DNA from: Flavobacteriales bacterium
GTDB taxonomy: Bacteria > Bacteroidota > Bacteroidia > Flavobacteriales_D > Sanyastnellaceae
DNA length: 64,000 bases
Assembly (NCBI GenBank): GCA_027491075.1
Contig: JAIXWX010000025.1
Location: 62,001 to 126,000, forward strand
Reading direction: 5' to 3'
Shown: positions 1 through 10,017 of the stretch, in pieces
Position numbering within the stretch: position 1 is the stretch's first letter
Layout of the letters: each line of letters opens with the position of its first letter
Program-made: the position numbers and the translations under genes
Notes under the pieces: model-generated
What the model was told of the DNA's origin: nothing
Databases searched by the model: none
The model's input: the letters and a program-made list of their open reading frames with translations, nothing else

Positions 1-1713
1 AAGGAGGAAGGTTTTACCAAGGGACGGGATCGCAGCTTTCATTTTGGTACCAAAAAGCACCATCTTGTGGGTATGATCTCACATCTAGGGCCACAGTTGG
101 GTATAGCAGACGGTATTGCACTTGCAAATAAACTTTCAAAAGAAAAGAAGGCAACAATTGTATTCAGTGGGGATGGTGGCGCAAGCGAGGGGGATTTTCA
201 CGAAGCTTTAAACGTTGCTACCGTCTGGGATTTACCCGTAATTATTGGGATCGAGAATAATGCTTGGGGGTTGTCAACACCCAGCAGAGAGCAATTTAAG
301 TGTAAGCAGTTTATCGATAAAGCCATAGGATATGGAATGCCCGCCGAGGACGCCATCCAATTAGATGGAAACAATATTATTGAGGTGTATTCTACTGTCA
401 GAAGAGTGGCGGAGAGCATTCGAGAAAATCCTCGTCCGATACTCCTTGAATTCATGACTTTCAGAATGAGAGGACATGAGGAAGCAAGCGGAACAAAGTA
501 TTATCCTGAAGGTCTCATCGAATCCTGGGAGGCGAAAGATCCAGTGGATAATTTCGAATCATGGCTTTTAGAAATCGGCTTGATTAAAGACACCGACGTT
601 TTATCAATTCGCGAGGAGATTAAGCTGGAAATCAATACAGCCTTAAAGGCTGCTTATGATATACCCAACATTATCCCAAACACCGATAGTGAAATCAACG
701 ATGTTTTTGCTCCTTTTGCCAACCAGTTAATAGAACCAAGTGGATCAAAGACAGTCAAGCGCTTCATTGATGCTATTAGTGAGGGTTTGCGCCAAAGCAT
801 GGAAAAGCATCCCAACTTGGTGCTGATGGGGCAAGATATTGCTAAGTACGGTGGAGTTTTTAAAGTTACTGAAGGTTTTGTAGAGCAATTTGGGGTGGAA
901 AGAGTGCGGAATACTCCGCTTTGTGAGTCGGCAATAGTTGGAGCCGGATTAGGCCTCAGCATGAAAGGTTACAAAGCAATGATAGAAATGCAGTTTGCTG
1001 ATTTCGTTACATGTGGATTCAACCAAATTGTAAATAACCTTGCGAAGCTTCACTATCGTTGGGCGGAAAAAGCAGATGTTGTGGTGCGTATGCCAACGGG
1101 AGCCTCTGTCGCAGCAGGACCGTTTCATAGTCAAAGCAATGAAGCATGGTTTTTTCACACTCCGGGACTAAAAATAGCGTATCCCGCATTTCCTGCAGAT
1201 GCAAAAGGCTTGTTGTGCCAAGCATTTGAAGATCCAAACCCTGTAATGTTCTTTGAACACAAAGCTCTTTATAGAAGTATAGAGGGGGAAGTACCTGATG
1301 GCTATTATACCCTTCCTTTTGGAGTGGCAAATACGGTCAGAACAGGACATAGAGCAACAATTGTAACCTATGGGCTCGGCGTACATTGGGCAATGAGTCT
1401 AGCGGACGAGCATCCCGAATGGTCTGTTGAGGTAATTGACTTAAGAACCCTTGCACCACTTGACATGCAAACGGTTTACGAAAGTGTTCGCAAAACCGGA
1501 AGGGTGTTAGTGCTTCATGAAGACAATCTTACTGGCGGAATTGGCGGTGAATTGAGTGCTCGAATTACCGAGGAGTGTTTTTCTCATCTCGACGCTCCTG
1601 TTTCGAGATGTGCAAGCCTGGACACTCCTATTCCATTTAATGCTGAACTTGAGAAGAACTATCTGGCAAATAGCCTTTTAAAGAATAAAATGGAGGCATT
1701 ATTGCAGTTTTAA
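1..1713 (+). CDS. 2-oxoacid (branched-chain type) dehydrogenase E1, fused alpha-beta, 5' partial
   Basis: Thiamine-diphosphate-dependent E1 component that decarboxylates a 2-oxoacid and passes the acyl group to lipoyl-E2. The frame is open from base 1, so the N-terminus lies outside the window; the first ATG at 67 is internal. The alpha part shows the ThDP motif (GDGGASEGDFHEAL, about codon 60 from base 1) and the NNAWGLSTP stretch. From about base 750 the beta part begins (KTVKRFIDAISEGL, then MGQDIAKYGG and the C-terminal transketolase-like domain with EVIDLRTLAPLD). Single-chain alpha-beta E1 proteins are common in Bacteroidota. Which oxoacid is used cannot be told from sequence alone. A strong terminator follows directly. 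Confidence 0.93.
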   Translation, partial: KEEGFTKGRDRSFHFGTKKHHLVGMISHLGPQLGIADGIALANKLSKEKKATIVFSGDGGASEGDFHEALNVATVWDLPVIIGIENNAWGLSTPSREQFKCKQFIDKAIGYGMPAEDAIQLDGNNIIEVYSTVRRVAESIRENPRPILLEFMTFRMRGHEEASGTKYYPEGLIESWEAKDPVDNFESWLLEIGLIKDTDVLSIREEIKLEINTALKAAYDIPNIIPNTDSEINDVFAPFANQLIEPSGSKTVKRFIDAISEGLRQSMEKHPNLVLMGQDIAKYGGVFKVTEGFVEQFGVERVRNTPLCESAIVGAGLGLSMKGYKAMIEMQFADFVTCGFNQIVNNLAKLHYRWAEKADVVVRMPTGASVAAGPFHSQSNEAWFFHTPGLKIAYPAFPADAKGLLCQAFEDPNPVMFFEHKALYRSIEGEVPDGYYTLPFGVANTVRTGHRATIVTYGLGVHWAMSLADEHPEWSVEVIDLRTLAPLDMQTVYESVRKTGRVLVLHEDNLTGGIGGELSARITEECFSHLDAPVSRCASLDTPIPFNAELEKNYLANSLLKNKMEALLQF

Positions 1714-1746
1714 TGGAAGTTAAATTTCAATTATCAAGATTTTCAG

Positions 1747-1777
1747 GGGCTTCAATTATTGAAGCCCTTCTTTTTTT
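1747..1777 (+). terminator. Rho-independent terminator of the E1 gene
   Basis: Perfect 9-bp stem GGGCTTCAA / TTGAAGCCC with a 3-nt loop, followed by TTCTTTTTTT. It lies 33 bases after the E1 stop codon. Confidence 0.9.
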
Positions 1778-1858
1778 AGGTTGAATTTATTAAATTCGCA
1801 CCGCTACGGCAACTTTCGGGTCAAAGAATCCGACTTATAACCAAAGCCAAAATCATCT

Positions 1859-4800
1859 ATGAAGCAATTTCTAAGGATTAGCCCGTTGGTGGCCTTTTTG
1901 TTATTGTTAGGTTTTTCCTCAAAGGCTCAATTGGCAAACCCAGCCTATGAAATCGAATACACTGTGCACAATGGCAGTTATGGCGGAGTGGATCTAACCG
2001 GATATGTTACTTATGAAGTATATATTCGATTTACCACAGAAGATAGCTACTTGTTGAGCGTGTTTGGAGAAGAGGACCCAAATACAGATTGTGTGTTCGA
2101 CACCGATACAGTGACCAACTTCAACTTTCCTTGTGGATTGTTTCAATACAATACAGAAACACAATTTGGTTTTCAGAATAATTGTTTAGATGGATTGGGC
2201 TTGCCTGGATTTGAATCTGAGCCTTTTGATTCTTACATGACAATTGGTTATGAGTGCAGTGCAGAGGTAAGTTGCGACGTGCCATTCAATGCAGGATTTT
2301 GTCCTGAATGGGTGGATGCCTTTGAAGGTCCCTTGAACGCAGATTTATTTGATGGCGGAAGTTTTTTTTGGGATGGTTTCGCAATGTTCGTTACTCCTGC
2401 CTATGACCCATCTTGCTCCGTTTCTAGAGCAGGATCAGATTTCCGGGTCAAAATTGCACAGTTCACTTCATGCGGTGGCTGGAATGGTTGCGTAAGCGTG
2501 CAATTCAAGACACCAGCGCAAGTTGGAACCAATCAATCGACTTTAGTGACGGACATCTGCATGGACGTACCACATCCTTGTTTAGACTTTCCTTTGGACA
2601 CTCAGCCAGTTGTTACTAATCCTGCATGCTTCGGGGACCAGTCTATTGTGGACATTGACGACGGAGGTTTTGGTACGGTAAACTACACGCTGTACAGCGG
2701 CACAACCATCGGTAGTGGAACGATTGTAGAGACTTCTCTGAATGACGACAACGGTTGGGGCATTACTGGTTTAGCTGAAGGATCTTATTACTATATAATG
2801 GAGGAGTCTACTGGTTGTAGAGATACGTCTGTAGTGTTTGCTATAGATGAACCCGATCCGTTAATCTTTGGAGCGTCATTATTACAAGGAGTGGAGTGCT
2901 TTGGTGAAACGACGGGGCAAATAGAAGTGACATGCTCTGGTGGAACAGGAACTGTGCAAGTACTGTTCAATAATACTGGAGGTAATACCTGTGGAGATAT
3001 TATCGATAATCTTCCTTGTGGCACTTATTTAATTCAAGCTGAAGATGAGAACGGATGCGGTGCTGTAGAAAATATTGATATTGCCTGTCCTGTAGAGTTT
3101 ATTTATGAATTTGAAGCTTCGAACGTAACATGCTTTGGAGCTGATGATGCTGTCATTTCAGGTAATGCAGTTGGAGGCACTGGTGAGATAACAATAAATC
3201 TGTCCCTAGGTGGTACTGTGGTAGCTACACAATCTGGTGTTGCACTAGTACTTTTCTCATTTGAAAACTTGGATAGTGGCGAATATGAGCTGGAATTCAC
3301 AGATGAAAACGGTTGCGGCGGAATTGAGTTGATTTCTATTACAGAGCCAGTGGAAGTAAACGTTACTGCTAATCCAGTTGATGCATCTTGTTTCTCACTG
3401 TGTGATGGTTCTGTAACGTTCGATATTACCGGCGGAACAGGGCCCTTTGTTGAAGCAGTTTTTGCTTCCAATGGAAACCCAGTTCCTAACGTAAATGGTC
3501 TCTGTGCTGGCAACTTTACATATACAGTGATAGATGCAAATGACTGCGAATTTGAAGGTAGTTTTTCTATAGCCCAGCCAACAGATATTACTTTTTCAAC
3601 GAACGCTGTAGCGACCTCTTGTGCAGCTCAGTGCGATGGACAAATTGAGATAACTAATGTACAGGGTAGTTTTGGGGGGTATGCCTACAGTATAACGCCG
3701 AGTGCAGGAGTTTGTCTTGCCCCTTGTTCTGGCTCCAGCGCGACGTTTGCAGACCTCTGCGCAGGTGTTTATTCCGTTATAATCGAAGACCAAAATGGGT
3801 GCTCTAAAACCACTCCAAATCTCTCCATCACATCTCCAGCGCCTGTGGTAATTACACTCACCCCAGAAGATGTATCTTGTTTCGGACTAGGAAATGGAAG
3901 CGTTATCATCAGTGGGAATGGAGGAACGGGTCAATTGAGCTTTGTTACTACTGGAGCTCCACTTCCAACAATCGTTCAGAACTTAACGCCAGGGACTTAC
4001 ACCTATACAATAACGGATTCGAATGGTTGCCAAGCCTCAGATGATGTGATTATTGGAGAGCCATCTCTTCTTGTTTCAACATTAACCTCAACTTCAGATG
4101 TTACTTGTGGTGGTGATTGTGATGGACAAGTCTTGTATGGAGTAATCGGAGGAACAACTCCTTATAATTACATCCTGCTTCCCGGGGGATCCCTTACTTC
4201 GTCTACCGGTGTTATAGGTAATTTGTGCGCGAGTAATTATGATCTTGTACTTGTTGATGGCAATGGCTGCACCGATACATTGAACTTCCAAATTGAACAG
4301 CCGACCCCTTTAGATATAGTATTTAATGTGGATGCACCCACTTGCACTGGAATGACCGACGGAAGTGCTGTGATTACAGTTTCGGGCGGAACAGGAGATT
4401 TATTAGCAGTTTTTGGTGCATCTGTTTCTGCTTCTATTGTGAACAATGGAAATGATACGTATAGCATTCCTAATCTTGGCGAGTTAACCATTGAGGTGGA
4501 GTTATTGGATCAGTCAGGTTGCATAATTGAAGAGGAGTTTGAAGTTGTTCCAGACATTATCACTGACATGATTTTAACCACATTCTCCTCACCAGAAACT
4601 TGCTGGAACGAGCAGGATGGAACGGCGACAGTGGGAGTCCAAAATGGAAATTTACCTATTTCGTATTTGTGGGATGATCCATTGGAACAAACAACCCCAA
4701 CAGCCATTGGTCTTACTTCCAACTTAGATTATTCAGTTCGTGTTACCGATGACATTGGATGTACATTAACGACAAGTGTTTTTGTTGAGCCTACCATCGG

Positions 4801-5065
4801 ATGCTTTGTCATAACAAATGCCCTTACTCCCAATGGAGATGGAGTAAATGATACATGGATTTTGGGGGGGCTAGAATTTTTCCCAAATGCTACGGTACAA
4901 GTATTTAATAGATGGGGACAATTGATGTTTGAGTCCATTGGCTACGCAGCGCCTTGGGATGGAACTTTCCAAGGTCAACTGCTTCCAGTTGCAGACTATT
5001 ACTTCGTGATAGAGTACGCCAATGATAAGGAACCTATCACAGGAACAGTAACTATCAAATACTAA
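1859..5065 (+). CDS. SprB-like repeat surface protein with T9SS type B sorting domain
   Basis: Predicted cell-surface protein exported by the type IX secretion system. It has a signal peptide (MKQFLRISPLVAFLLLLGFS, cleaved near SKAQ). Residues about 27-145 form a module ending in FDSYMTIG that is also seen in the 6048-6626 gene. A Cys-containing region follows, then about nine SprB-type repeats (residues about 256-975), each opening with a C-F/G-G or C-x-x-x-DG motif and carrying a GGTG turn. The end (about 982-1068: NALTPNGDGVNDTW, VFNRWGQLMF, WDGTFQG) is the gliding-motility-associated type B sorting domain. Its partner PorP/SprF gene follows after 12 bases, the usual arrangement. SprB-family proteins are adhesins; the ligand here is unknown. 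Confidence 0.92.
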   Translation: MKQFLRISPLVAFLLLLGFSSKAQLANPAYEIEYTVHNGSYGGVDLTGYVTYEVYIRFTTEDSYLLSVFGEEDPNTDCVFDTDTVTNFNFPCGLFQYNTETQFGFQNNCLDGLGLPGFESEPFDSYMTIGYECSAEVSCDVPFNAGFCPEWVDAFEGPLNADLFDGGSFFWDGFAMFVTPAYDPSCSVSRAGSDFRVKIAQFTSCGGWNGCVSVQFKTPAQVGTNQSTLVTDICMDVPHPCLDFPLDTQPVVTNPACFGDQSIVDIDDGGFGTVNYTLYSGTTIGSGTIVETSLNDDNGWGITGLAEGSYYYIMEESTGCRDTSVVFAIDEPDPLIFGASLLQGVECFGETTGQIEVTCSGGTGTVQVLFNNTGGNTCGDIIDNLPCGTYLIQAEDENGCGAVENIDIACPVEFIYEFEASNVTCFGADDAVISGNAVGGTGEITINLSLGGTVVATQSGVALVLFSFENLDSGEYELEFTDENGCGGIELISITEPVEVNVTANPVDASCFSLCDGSVTFDITGGTGPFVEAVFASNGNPVPNVNGLCAGNFTYTVIDANDCEFEGSFSIAQPTDITFSTNAVATSCAAQCDGQIEITNVQGSFGGYAYSITPSAGVCLAPCSGSSATFADLCAGVYSVIIEDQNGCSKTTPNLSITSPAPVVITLTPEDVSCFGLGNGSVIISGNGGTGQLSFVTTGAPLPTIVQNLTPGTYTYTITDSNGCQASDDVIIGEPSLLVSTLTSTSDVTCGGDCDGQVLYGVIGGTTPYNYILLPGGSLTSSTGVIGNLCASNYDLVLVDGNGCTDTLNFQIEQPTPLDIVFNVDAPTCTGMTDGSAVITVSGGTGDLLAVFGASVSASIVNNGNDTYSIPNLGELTIEVELLDQSGCIIEEEFEVVPDIITDMILTTFSSPETCWNEQDGTATVGVQNGNLPISYLWDDPLEQTTPTAIGLTSNLDYSVRVTDDIGCTLTTSVFVEPTIGCFVITNALTPNGDGVNDTWILGGLEFFPNATVQVFNRWGQLMFESIGYAAPWDGTFQGQLLPVADYYFVIEYANDKEPITGTVTIKY
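2618..4660 (+). repeat. Array of about nine SprB-like protein repeats
   Basis: In-frame degenerate repeats inside the surface protein, starting at codons near residues 256, 345, 422, 509, 586, 671, 747, 826 and 913. Spacings alternate roughly between 76-79 and 85-89 residues. The repeats are similar in protein sequence but clearly diverged in DNA sequence, so this is not a recent expansion. Confidence 0.75.
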
Positions 5066-5077
5066 AAAGAAGCAGAC

Positions 5078-6037
5078 ATGAAAAGCACTAAGATATTTTT
5101 CTTCCTTTCCTTGATGCTTCTGGGCTCATTGGCGCAGTCGCAGCAGCTGTCTAGACGTTCTCAATTTCCGGTAAATACATTCATGGTAAATCCTGCAGTA
5201 GCAGGAACACAGCGTTATTCGCCCATTTTCGCGAGTTATAGGCAGCAGTGGGCGGGTTTCAAAGGAGCTCCAACAACTATTATGGCCAGTGGTCACACAG
5301 CTTTGAGAAATCATCTGGGAGTTGGTGCAATCTTCTATAATGATGACACGGGCGGGGCCATTTCAAGAGCGGGAGCTGAAATCGCAGGGGCATATAACGT
5401 TGACCTGAACAATTATGACGCAATCAGCTTTGGTTTAAGTTTAAACGCTTCTCAATACAGCTTTGATAACTCCTCTTTGGTAGTATTGGATCAAACTGAT
5501 CTTGCATTGAATGGAATGCAAACGGAATCCACGTTTAATGTAGATGCAACTTTTGGATTCTTGATTTACGGTCAACAGTATTATGCTGGCCTCTCTGTTC
5601 CTCAGTTGATACAAACTCGTTTAGGCATTGAAGAGAACTCTAGTGATGAGGAAAACAGAAATATGCGTCATTTTCAGTTGATGGGATCATATCGCTATTA
5701 TGTTAATCGTACTTGGGATGTTCAGCCTAGCGCTTTGATTCGGTTCACCATGGTTACTCCGCCTCAGATTGACCTGAATGTGAGGGTAAATTATGACGGC
5801 ACCGCATGGGCTGGTATCACCTATCGTACAAGGGACGCGATAGCCTTTATGATTGGTGGCATATGGAAGGACTTCGCTTTGGGATACAGCTATGACATTA
5901 CTACTACTTCAGCTAGAACATTGAGTCCACATACACATGAAATTACTGTTGGATATTATATAGAAAGAAAAAAAGGCAAGTTCAGAAGTAATAGTCTCGG
6001 TCCAAAACGACTGGATAGAAGTAAGGTAGTCAATTAA
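5078..6037 (+). CDS. PorP/SprF family type IX secretion outer-membrane protein
   Basis: Outer-membrane beta-barrel of the PorP/SprF family, which partners type B T9SS cargo proteins during export and surface attachment. The 319 residues begin with a signal peptide ending near LAQSQQ. Then comes the family N-terminus (FPVNTFMVNPAVAGTQRYSP, RQQWAGFKGAPTT) and alternating barrel strands with the late family motif TYRTRDAIAFMIGG and a LGYSYDITT strand. It starts 12 bases after the repeat protein and is followed after 10 bases by the small secreted protein, so the three are very probably one operon. Its position suggests it is dedicated to the upstream cargo. Confidence 0.93.
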   Translation: MKSTKIFFFLSLMLLGSLAQSQQLSRRSQFPVNTFMVNPAVAGTQRYSPIFASYRQQWAGFKGAPTTIMASGHTALRNHLGVGAIFYNDDTGGAISRAGAEIAGAYNVDLNNYDAISFGLSLNASQYSFDNSSLVVLDQTDLALNGMQTESTFNVDATFGFLIYGQQYYAGLSVPQLIQTRLGIEENSSDEENRNMRHFQLMGSYRYYVNRTWDVQPSALIRFTMVTPPQIDLNVRVNYDGTAWAGITYRTRDAIAFMIGGIWKDFALGYSYDITTTSARTLSPHTHEITVGYYIERKKGKFRSNSLGPKRLDRSKVVN

Positions 6038-6047
6038 TTTTGGAATT

Positions 6048-6626
6048 ATGAAGTACTTGTTATCTGCATACCTCATTCTCGTTTCAATTATAAGTTGGGG
6101 GCAAGTTCAGCGTGTTGAAGTGGAGGCAATAGATAATGGTGCTGCAGTTCCTGGCAAAACCATTCGAGTTTATTTGGTTTTGGCCAACGATAGCGATCAA
6201 GTGTATACCGTCTATGGTGAGGGTATTCACCTAATGGAAATTAAATCTACGAAACCGTTTTATCAGTCTTTATTAGGAGGCGCGACATCTAGATTTGTAA
6301 ATAAGAAACTGGCAAAAGAGAATTCAGAGGTGCGATATGATTCTTGGCTTACTATTGGAGCCGAGGATAATTACAATAACAACACTGATCTTCTACTTGA
6401 TCTCAATTCTTTTGAGAAAGAGGGTGCATCTATTTACACCAAAGATGGAGCTTGGTATGCCCTTCCTGGAAATAAACAGTGCTATCCAGACTCCAAGAAA
6501 AGAGTGCTTATCATGCAACTGACTTCCGAAGGAACAATGTCAGGCAAATTCAGTGTAATGGGCAAAGATGTGAAAGGTCAAATATTTCACAACTACGATT
6601 TGGAATTCACTTACAAGGCTAAATAA
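6048..6626 (+). CDS. Small secreted protein sharing the DSW/Y-TIG module of the SprB-like cargo
   Basis: Function unknown. The 192-aa protein has a signal peptide (MKYLLSAYLILVSIISWGQ). It consists of one module with the pattern VYLVLANDSDQVYTVYGEG, then FYQSLLGG, then RYDSWLTIG. The same order (YEVYIRFTTEDSYLLSVFGE, FGF, FDSYMTIG) occurs at the N-terminus of the large surface protein two genes upstream. Similar modules occur in other secreted Bacteroidota proteins. It has no sorting domain of its own, so it probably stays in the periplasm or is carried by something else. It may bind or mimic the cargo head; that is inference. Confidence 0.8.
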   Translation: MKYLLSAYLILVSIISWGQVQRVEVEAIDNGAAVPGKTIRVYLVLANDSDQVYTVYGEGIHLMEIKSTKPFYQSLLGGATSRFVNKKLAKENSEVRYDSWLTIGAEDNYNNNTDLLLDLNSFEKEGASIYTKDGAWYALPGNKQCYPDSKKRVLIMQLTSEGTMSGKFSVMGKDVKGQIFHNYDLEFTYKAK

Positions 6627-6631
6627 ATACC

Positions 6632-7120
6632 TTATTTCTTTTCGAATTTCATAGAAATCGAATTGATGCAGTAACGCAATCCTGTTGGCTTTGGACCGTC
6701 GTCAAAAACGTGACCGAGGTGACCGCCACATTTTGCGCAATGAACTTCCACACGAATCATTCCGAATGAGGTATCGCGTGTTTCTGCGATGCAACTATCA
6801 TTGTATGGGGAATAAAAACTCGGCCAACCTGTTCCGCTATCAAACTTAGTCTCGGAAGCAAAAAGGGGAACACTACATGCGGCGCAATAATACGTGCCCT
6901 GCTCGTGGTTATTCCAATATTCACCAGTGAATGCTCTTTCAGTGCCATTTTCTCGAAGCACTCTATATTGTTCGGGAGTGAGAATTTTCTTCCACTCTTC
7001 ATTGGGTTTTATCAAAGAATCCTCCATAGTCATCGATTGGTAGGAGACAGAGTTCACTTCTGTCCCGTCACAAGAGGCAATGCCCGCTAGTAATGTAAAT
7101 ATGATGTATGTAACTTTCAT
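6632..7120 (-). CDS. msrB: Peptide-methionine (R)-S-oxide reductase, lipoprotein form
   Basis: Reduces methionine-R-sulfoxide in proteins. The MsrB fold is clear: two zinc-type CxxC pairs (CAAC and CAKC), the [10 protein letters not shown] motif, [16 protein letters not shown], and the catalytic cysteine in LRYCINS. The N-terminus is a lipoprotein signal peptide with a lipobox ending LAGIASC, so the enzyme is periplasmic and membrane-anchored rather than cytoplasmic. It converges with the preceding operon with only 5 bases between stops. Confidence 0.95.
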   Translation of the reverse strand: MKVTYIIFTLLAGIASCDGTEVNSVSYQSMTMEDSLIKPNEEWKKILTPEQYRVLRENGTERAFTGEYWNNHEQGTYYCAACSVPLFASETKFDSGTGWPSFYSPYNDSCIAETRDTSFGMIRVEVHCAKCGGHLGHVFDDGPKPTGLRYCINSISMKFEKK

Positions 7121-7153
7121 TGTATTTCAACCGAAAGGTACGGGTACTTTTTG

Positions 7154-9946
7154 CTAAACAAATGGTGCAGTACTCGACTTTTGGCTTTTTTTAATACCTC
7201 TTGGAGGTCCAGCATAGACCAATTCACCGCCTTTGTTTCCGCCTTCGGGACCTAAGTCTATGAGCCAGTCGGCAGAACGAATCACATCCACATTGTGCTC
7301 AATGGCCAGGATGGAGTGTCCCATGTCAAGAAGAGCGTTGAAGCTATCCATGAGTTTTTGTACGTCATGGAAATGCAGACCAGTAGTTGGCTCATCGAAA
7401 ATAAAGAGGGTGTGTTGATTGGCACCGCTTAATCCAAGGAAAGTCGCAAGTTTGATACGTTGTGCTTCACCACCACTAAGGCTTGAGCTACTCTGTCCCA
7501 TACCAATATATCCAAGCCCTACTTGTTGCAGCGGCTGAAGTTTGGTGAGAAGATTTTTTACCACTGTTTTTTCTTTATCCTGAGAAAAGAAGTCTATCGC
7601 TTCATCTACCGTTAATTCCAAAAGATCACTCACATTTTTATCCCGATGCCTTACCTCTAGTATTTCCTCCTTAAAGCGTTTTCCTTTGCATACTTCACAT
7701 GTGAGCTTAATATCAGCCATGAATTGCATTTCTATAGTTTGCACACCTTCACCTTCACATGCTTCACAGCGCCCACCGTCCACATTAAAGCTAAAATGAG
7801 TTGGTTTATATCCGCGTTGTTTGGCTATTGGAAGGGAACTATACAATGTCCTAATTTCATCCCAAGCTTTCACATAGGTTACAGGATTTGAGCGACTACT
7901 TTTTCCAATCGGATTTTGATCCACGAATTCCACTGCCTTAATGCTTTTTATATCCCCTGTCAAAGAATCAAACTTCCCTGAGGTGTCAGAGAATCCGCCT
8001 AATTCTTTTTTTATTGCAGGGTAAAGAACATCGCGAATCAAGCTCGATTTACCAGAGCCACTAACACCACTTACAACGGTAAAGCATCGAAGAGGAATTT
8101 CAACATCGATATTTTTTAAATTGTGCTCACGAGCACCCTTTATAATCAGTTTATCTTTTCCTGGTGGATGGGCACGTTGGATTTTGATTTGCTTTTTTCC
8201 ATTAAGGTAGTGAGCGGTAAGTGTATTGTCCAGCTTTAGAAGAGTATCAATTTTACCATTGAATACTACTTCTCCACCGCGTGTTCCTGCCTCGGGACCC
8301 ATATCCACCAAGGTGTCCGCGGATCTCATAATTTCCTCGTCGTGTTCTACGACAATGACGGTATTGCCTTGATCCTTTAATTGCTGGAGAACACTAATAA
8401 GTCGTAACGTATCTCTTGGGTGCAATCCAATGGAAGGTTCATCCAATATGTACATTGAACCTACTAAACTACTGCCAAGGCAAGTTGCCAGATTAATACG
8501 CTGTGATTCTCCTCCAGATAGGGAATTAGAAAGACGATTTAGGGTAAGGTATTCTAATCCTACATCGGTCAGGTATTTCAATCTGTTTTTTATTTCTGTT
8601 AAGATTCTTTTTGCTACTTTTTCCTCAAAAGAATTCAGTTCTAGACTTTGAAAGAACGAATAACATTCACCAATAGAAATGTTCACAAGATCAGAAATTC
8701 CCAATCCGTTTATTTTGACATAGTTTGCATCCTTTCTCAGTCGCGTTCCTTTGCATTCAGGACAGGCAGTTTTGCCACGATATCTGCTCAGCATCACCCG
8801 ATATTGGATTTTGAACGATTCACTTTCCAGAAATGCGAAGAAGTCATTTAATCCACTAATGGTTGCATTGCCTTTCCACAAGAGGTCTTTATTCTCTTGA
8901 GAAAGCTGAGAGTATGGTTTGTGTATTGGGAATTTTAGTCGTGCTGCGCGCATAACAAATTCATGTTTCCATTCGCTCATTTTTTCACCCTTCCATGGTG
9001 CTACAGCATCATCATAAACGGAAAGAGATGGGTTGGGGATAACTAAATTTTCATCAATACCGATAATGCTTCCAAAACCTTCGCACATTTTACATGCACC
9101 AATTGGATTGTTAAAGCTGAACAAATTGAGGCTGGGCTCTTCAAAAGACATCCCGTCGGCTTCGAATAGGGATGAGAAAGTCTGTATTTCAGAGTTTGAT
9201 ACCTTTTCTACATGGCATATTCCCTTTCCTTCGAAAAATGCTGCACTCACGGAATCAGCTAATCGGGATAAGTTATCTTCATCTTTTGATGCAGTTACTC
9301 GGTCAATAAGCAGAAATGTCTTTTTCGCTTTAGAATTAGAGACTATGGCTTCTTCTATAGTTGTTACTGTCTCATCTAATTTTATTCTCGTGAATCCTTG
9401 TTGACCAAGTGATTCGAGTTTTTTTAGGAGAGTTTCTCCTTTTGATAGATGTATTTCACTTAGAATATAAAACCGTTCGTCTTCTTTGTGTGAAGTTATA
9501 AAATCCACTACATCCGATACCCGATGACGTTTTACTTCTTTGCCACTGATGGGGCTGTAGGTTCTTCCAATTCGCGCATATAGCAACTTTACATAGTCAT
9601 AAATTTCGGTAGTGGTTCCTACGGTAGATCTTGAAGTTCTAGAAGTTACTTTTTGCTCAATAGCTACAGCTGGCGAAATACCAAGAATCGTGTCGACATC
9701 GGGTTTTTCTAAGCGCCCCAGGAATTGACGCGCGTAGCTAGAAAGGCTTTCGACATAGCGTCTTTGACCTTCGGCATAAAGAGTATCAAAGGCTAGACTT
9801 GACTTTCCTGAACCACTCAGCCCTGTGATTACAGTAAGTTGATTTCGGGGAATGCTGATAGAGACGTTCTTGAGGTTGTGAACTCTTGCTCCCTTAATAA
9901 TAATGTGAGACTTAGGATCTTCTATGGACGAGGTAATTTTCTTCAT
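7154..9946 (-). CDS. uvrA: Excinuclease ABC subunit A
   Basis: ATPase that finds bulky DNA damage and loads UvrB in nucleotide excision repair. It has two ABC modules: Walker A GLSGSGKSSLAFDTLYAEGQ near the N-terminus and GVSGSGKSSL in the second half, each with an LSGGE(S/A)QR signature. Zinc motifs CxxC are visible (CKMCEGFG, CPECKGTR, CEACEGEG, CEVCKGKR). The length of about 930 residues is normal. The frame extends seven codons further to 9967, but the ATG at 9946 (MKKITSSIED) fits the family better. Confidence 0.97.
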   Translation of the reverse strand: MKKITSSIEDPKSHIIIKGARVHNLKNVSISIPRNQLTVITGLSGSGKSSLAFDTLYAEGQRRYVESLSSYARQFLGRLEKPDVDTILGISPAVAIEQKVTSRTSRSTVGTTTEIYDYVKLLYARIGRTYSPISGKEVKRHRVSDVVDFITSHKEDERFYILSEIHLSKGETLLKKLESLGQQGFTRIKLDETVTTIEEAIVSNSKAKKTFLLIDRVTASKDEDNLSRLADSVSAAFFEGKGICHVEKVSNSEIQTFSSLFEADGMSFEEPSLNLFSFNNPIGACKMCEGFGSIIGIDENLVIPNPSLSVYDDAVAPWKGEKMSEWKHEFVMRAARLKFPIHKPYSQLSQENKDLLWKGNATISGLNDFFAFLESESFKIQYRVMLSRYRGKTACPECKGTRLRKDANYVKINGLGISDLVNISIGECYSFFQSLELNSFEEKVAKRILTEIKNRLKYLTDVGLEYLTLNRLSNSLSGGESQRINLATCLGSSLVGSMYILDEPSIGLHPRDTLRLISVLQQLKDQGNTVIVVEHDEEIMRSADTLVDMGPEAGTRGGEVVFNGKIDTLLKLDNTLTAHYLNGKKQIKIQRAHPPGKDKLIIKGAREHNLKNIDVEIPLRCFTVVSGVSGSGKSSLIRDVLYPAIKKELGGFSDTSGKFDSLTGDIKSIKAVEFVDQNPIGKSSRSNPVTYVKAWDEIRTLYSSLPIAKQRGYKPTHFSFNVDGGRCEACEGEGVQTIEMQFMADIKLTCEVCKGKRFKEEILEVRHRDKNVSDLLELTVDEAIDFFSQDKEKTVVKNLLTKLQPLQQVGLGYIGMGQSSSSLSGGEAQRIKLATFLGLSGANQHTLFIFDEPTTGLHFHDVQKLMDSFNALLDMGHSILAIEHNVDVIRSADWLIDLGPEGGNKGGELVYAGPPRGIKKSQKSSTAPFV

Positions 9947-9985
9947 AAAATATAAAGCGCGAATCAAATGTCGTTCGAATCGATC

Positions 9986-10017
9986 AGAGAACCTTGAAAA
10001 AGAATAGAAGGTTCTCT
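9986..10017. repeat. Inverted repeat with AAGGTTCT arm upstream of the sigma factor
   Basis: Perfect 10-bp inverted repeat AGAGAACCTT / AAGGTTCTCT with a 12-nt loop, between uvrA and the sigma factor. The 8-bp core AAGGTTCT/AGAACCTT returns in the hairpin at 11089-11132. The hairpin could form in the uvrA leader or be a protein-binding dyad; there is no adjacent T-tract of the terminator type on either strand. Confidence 0.55.
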
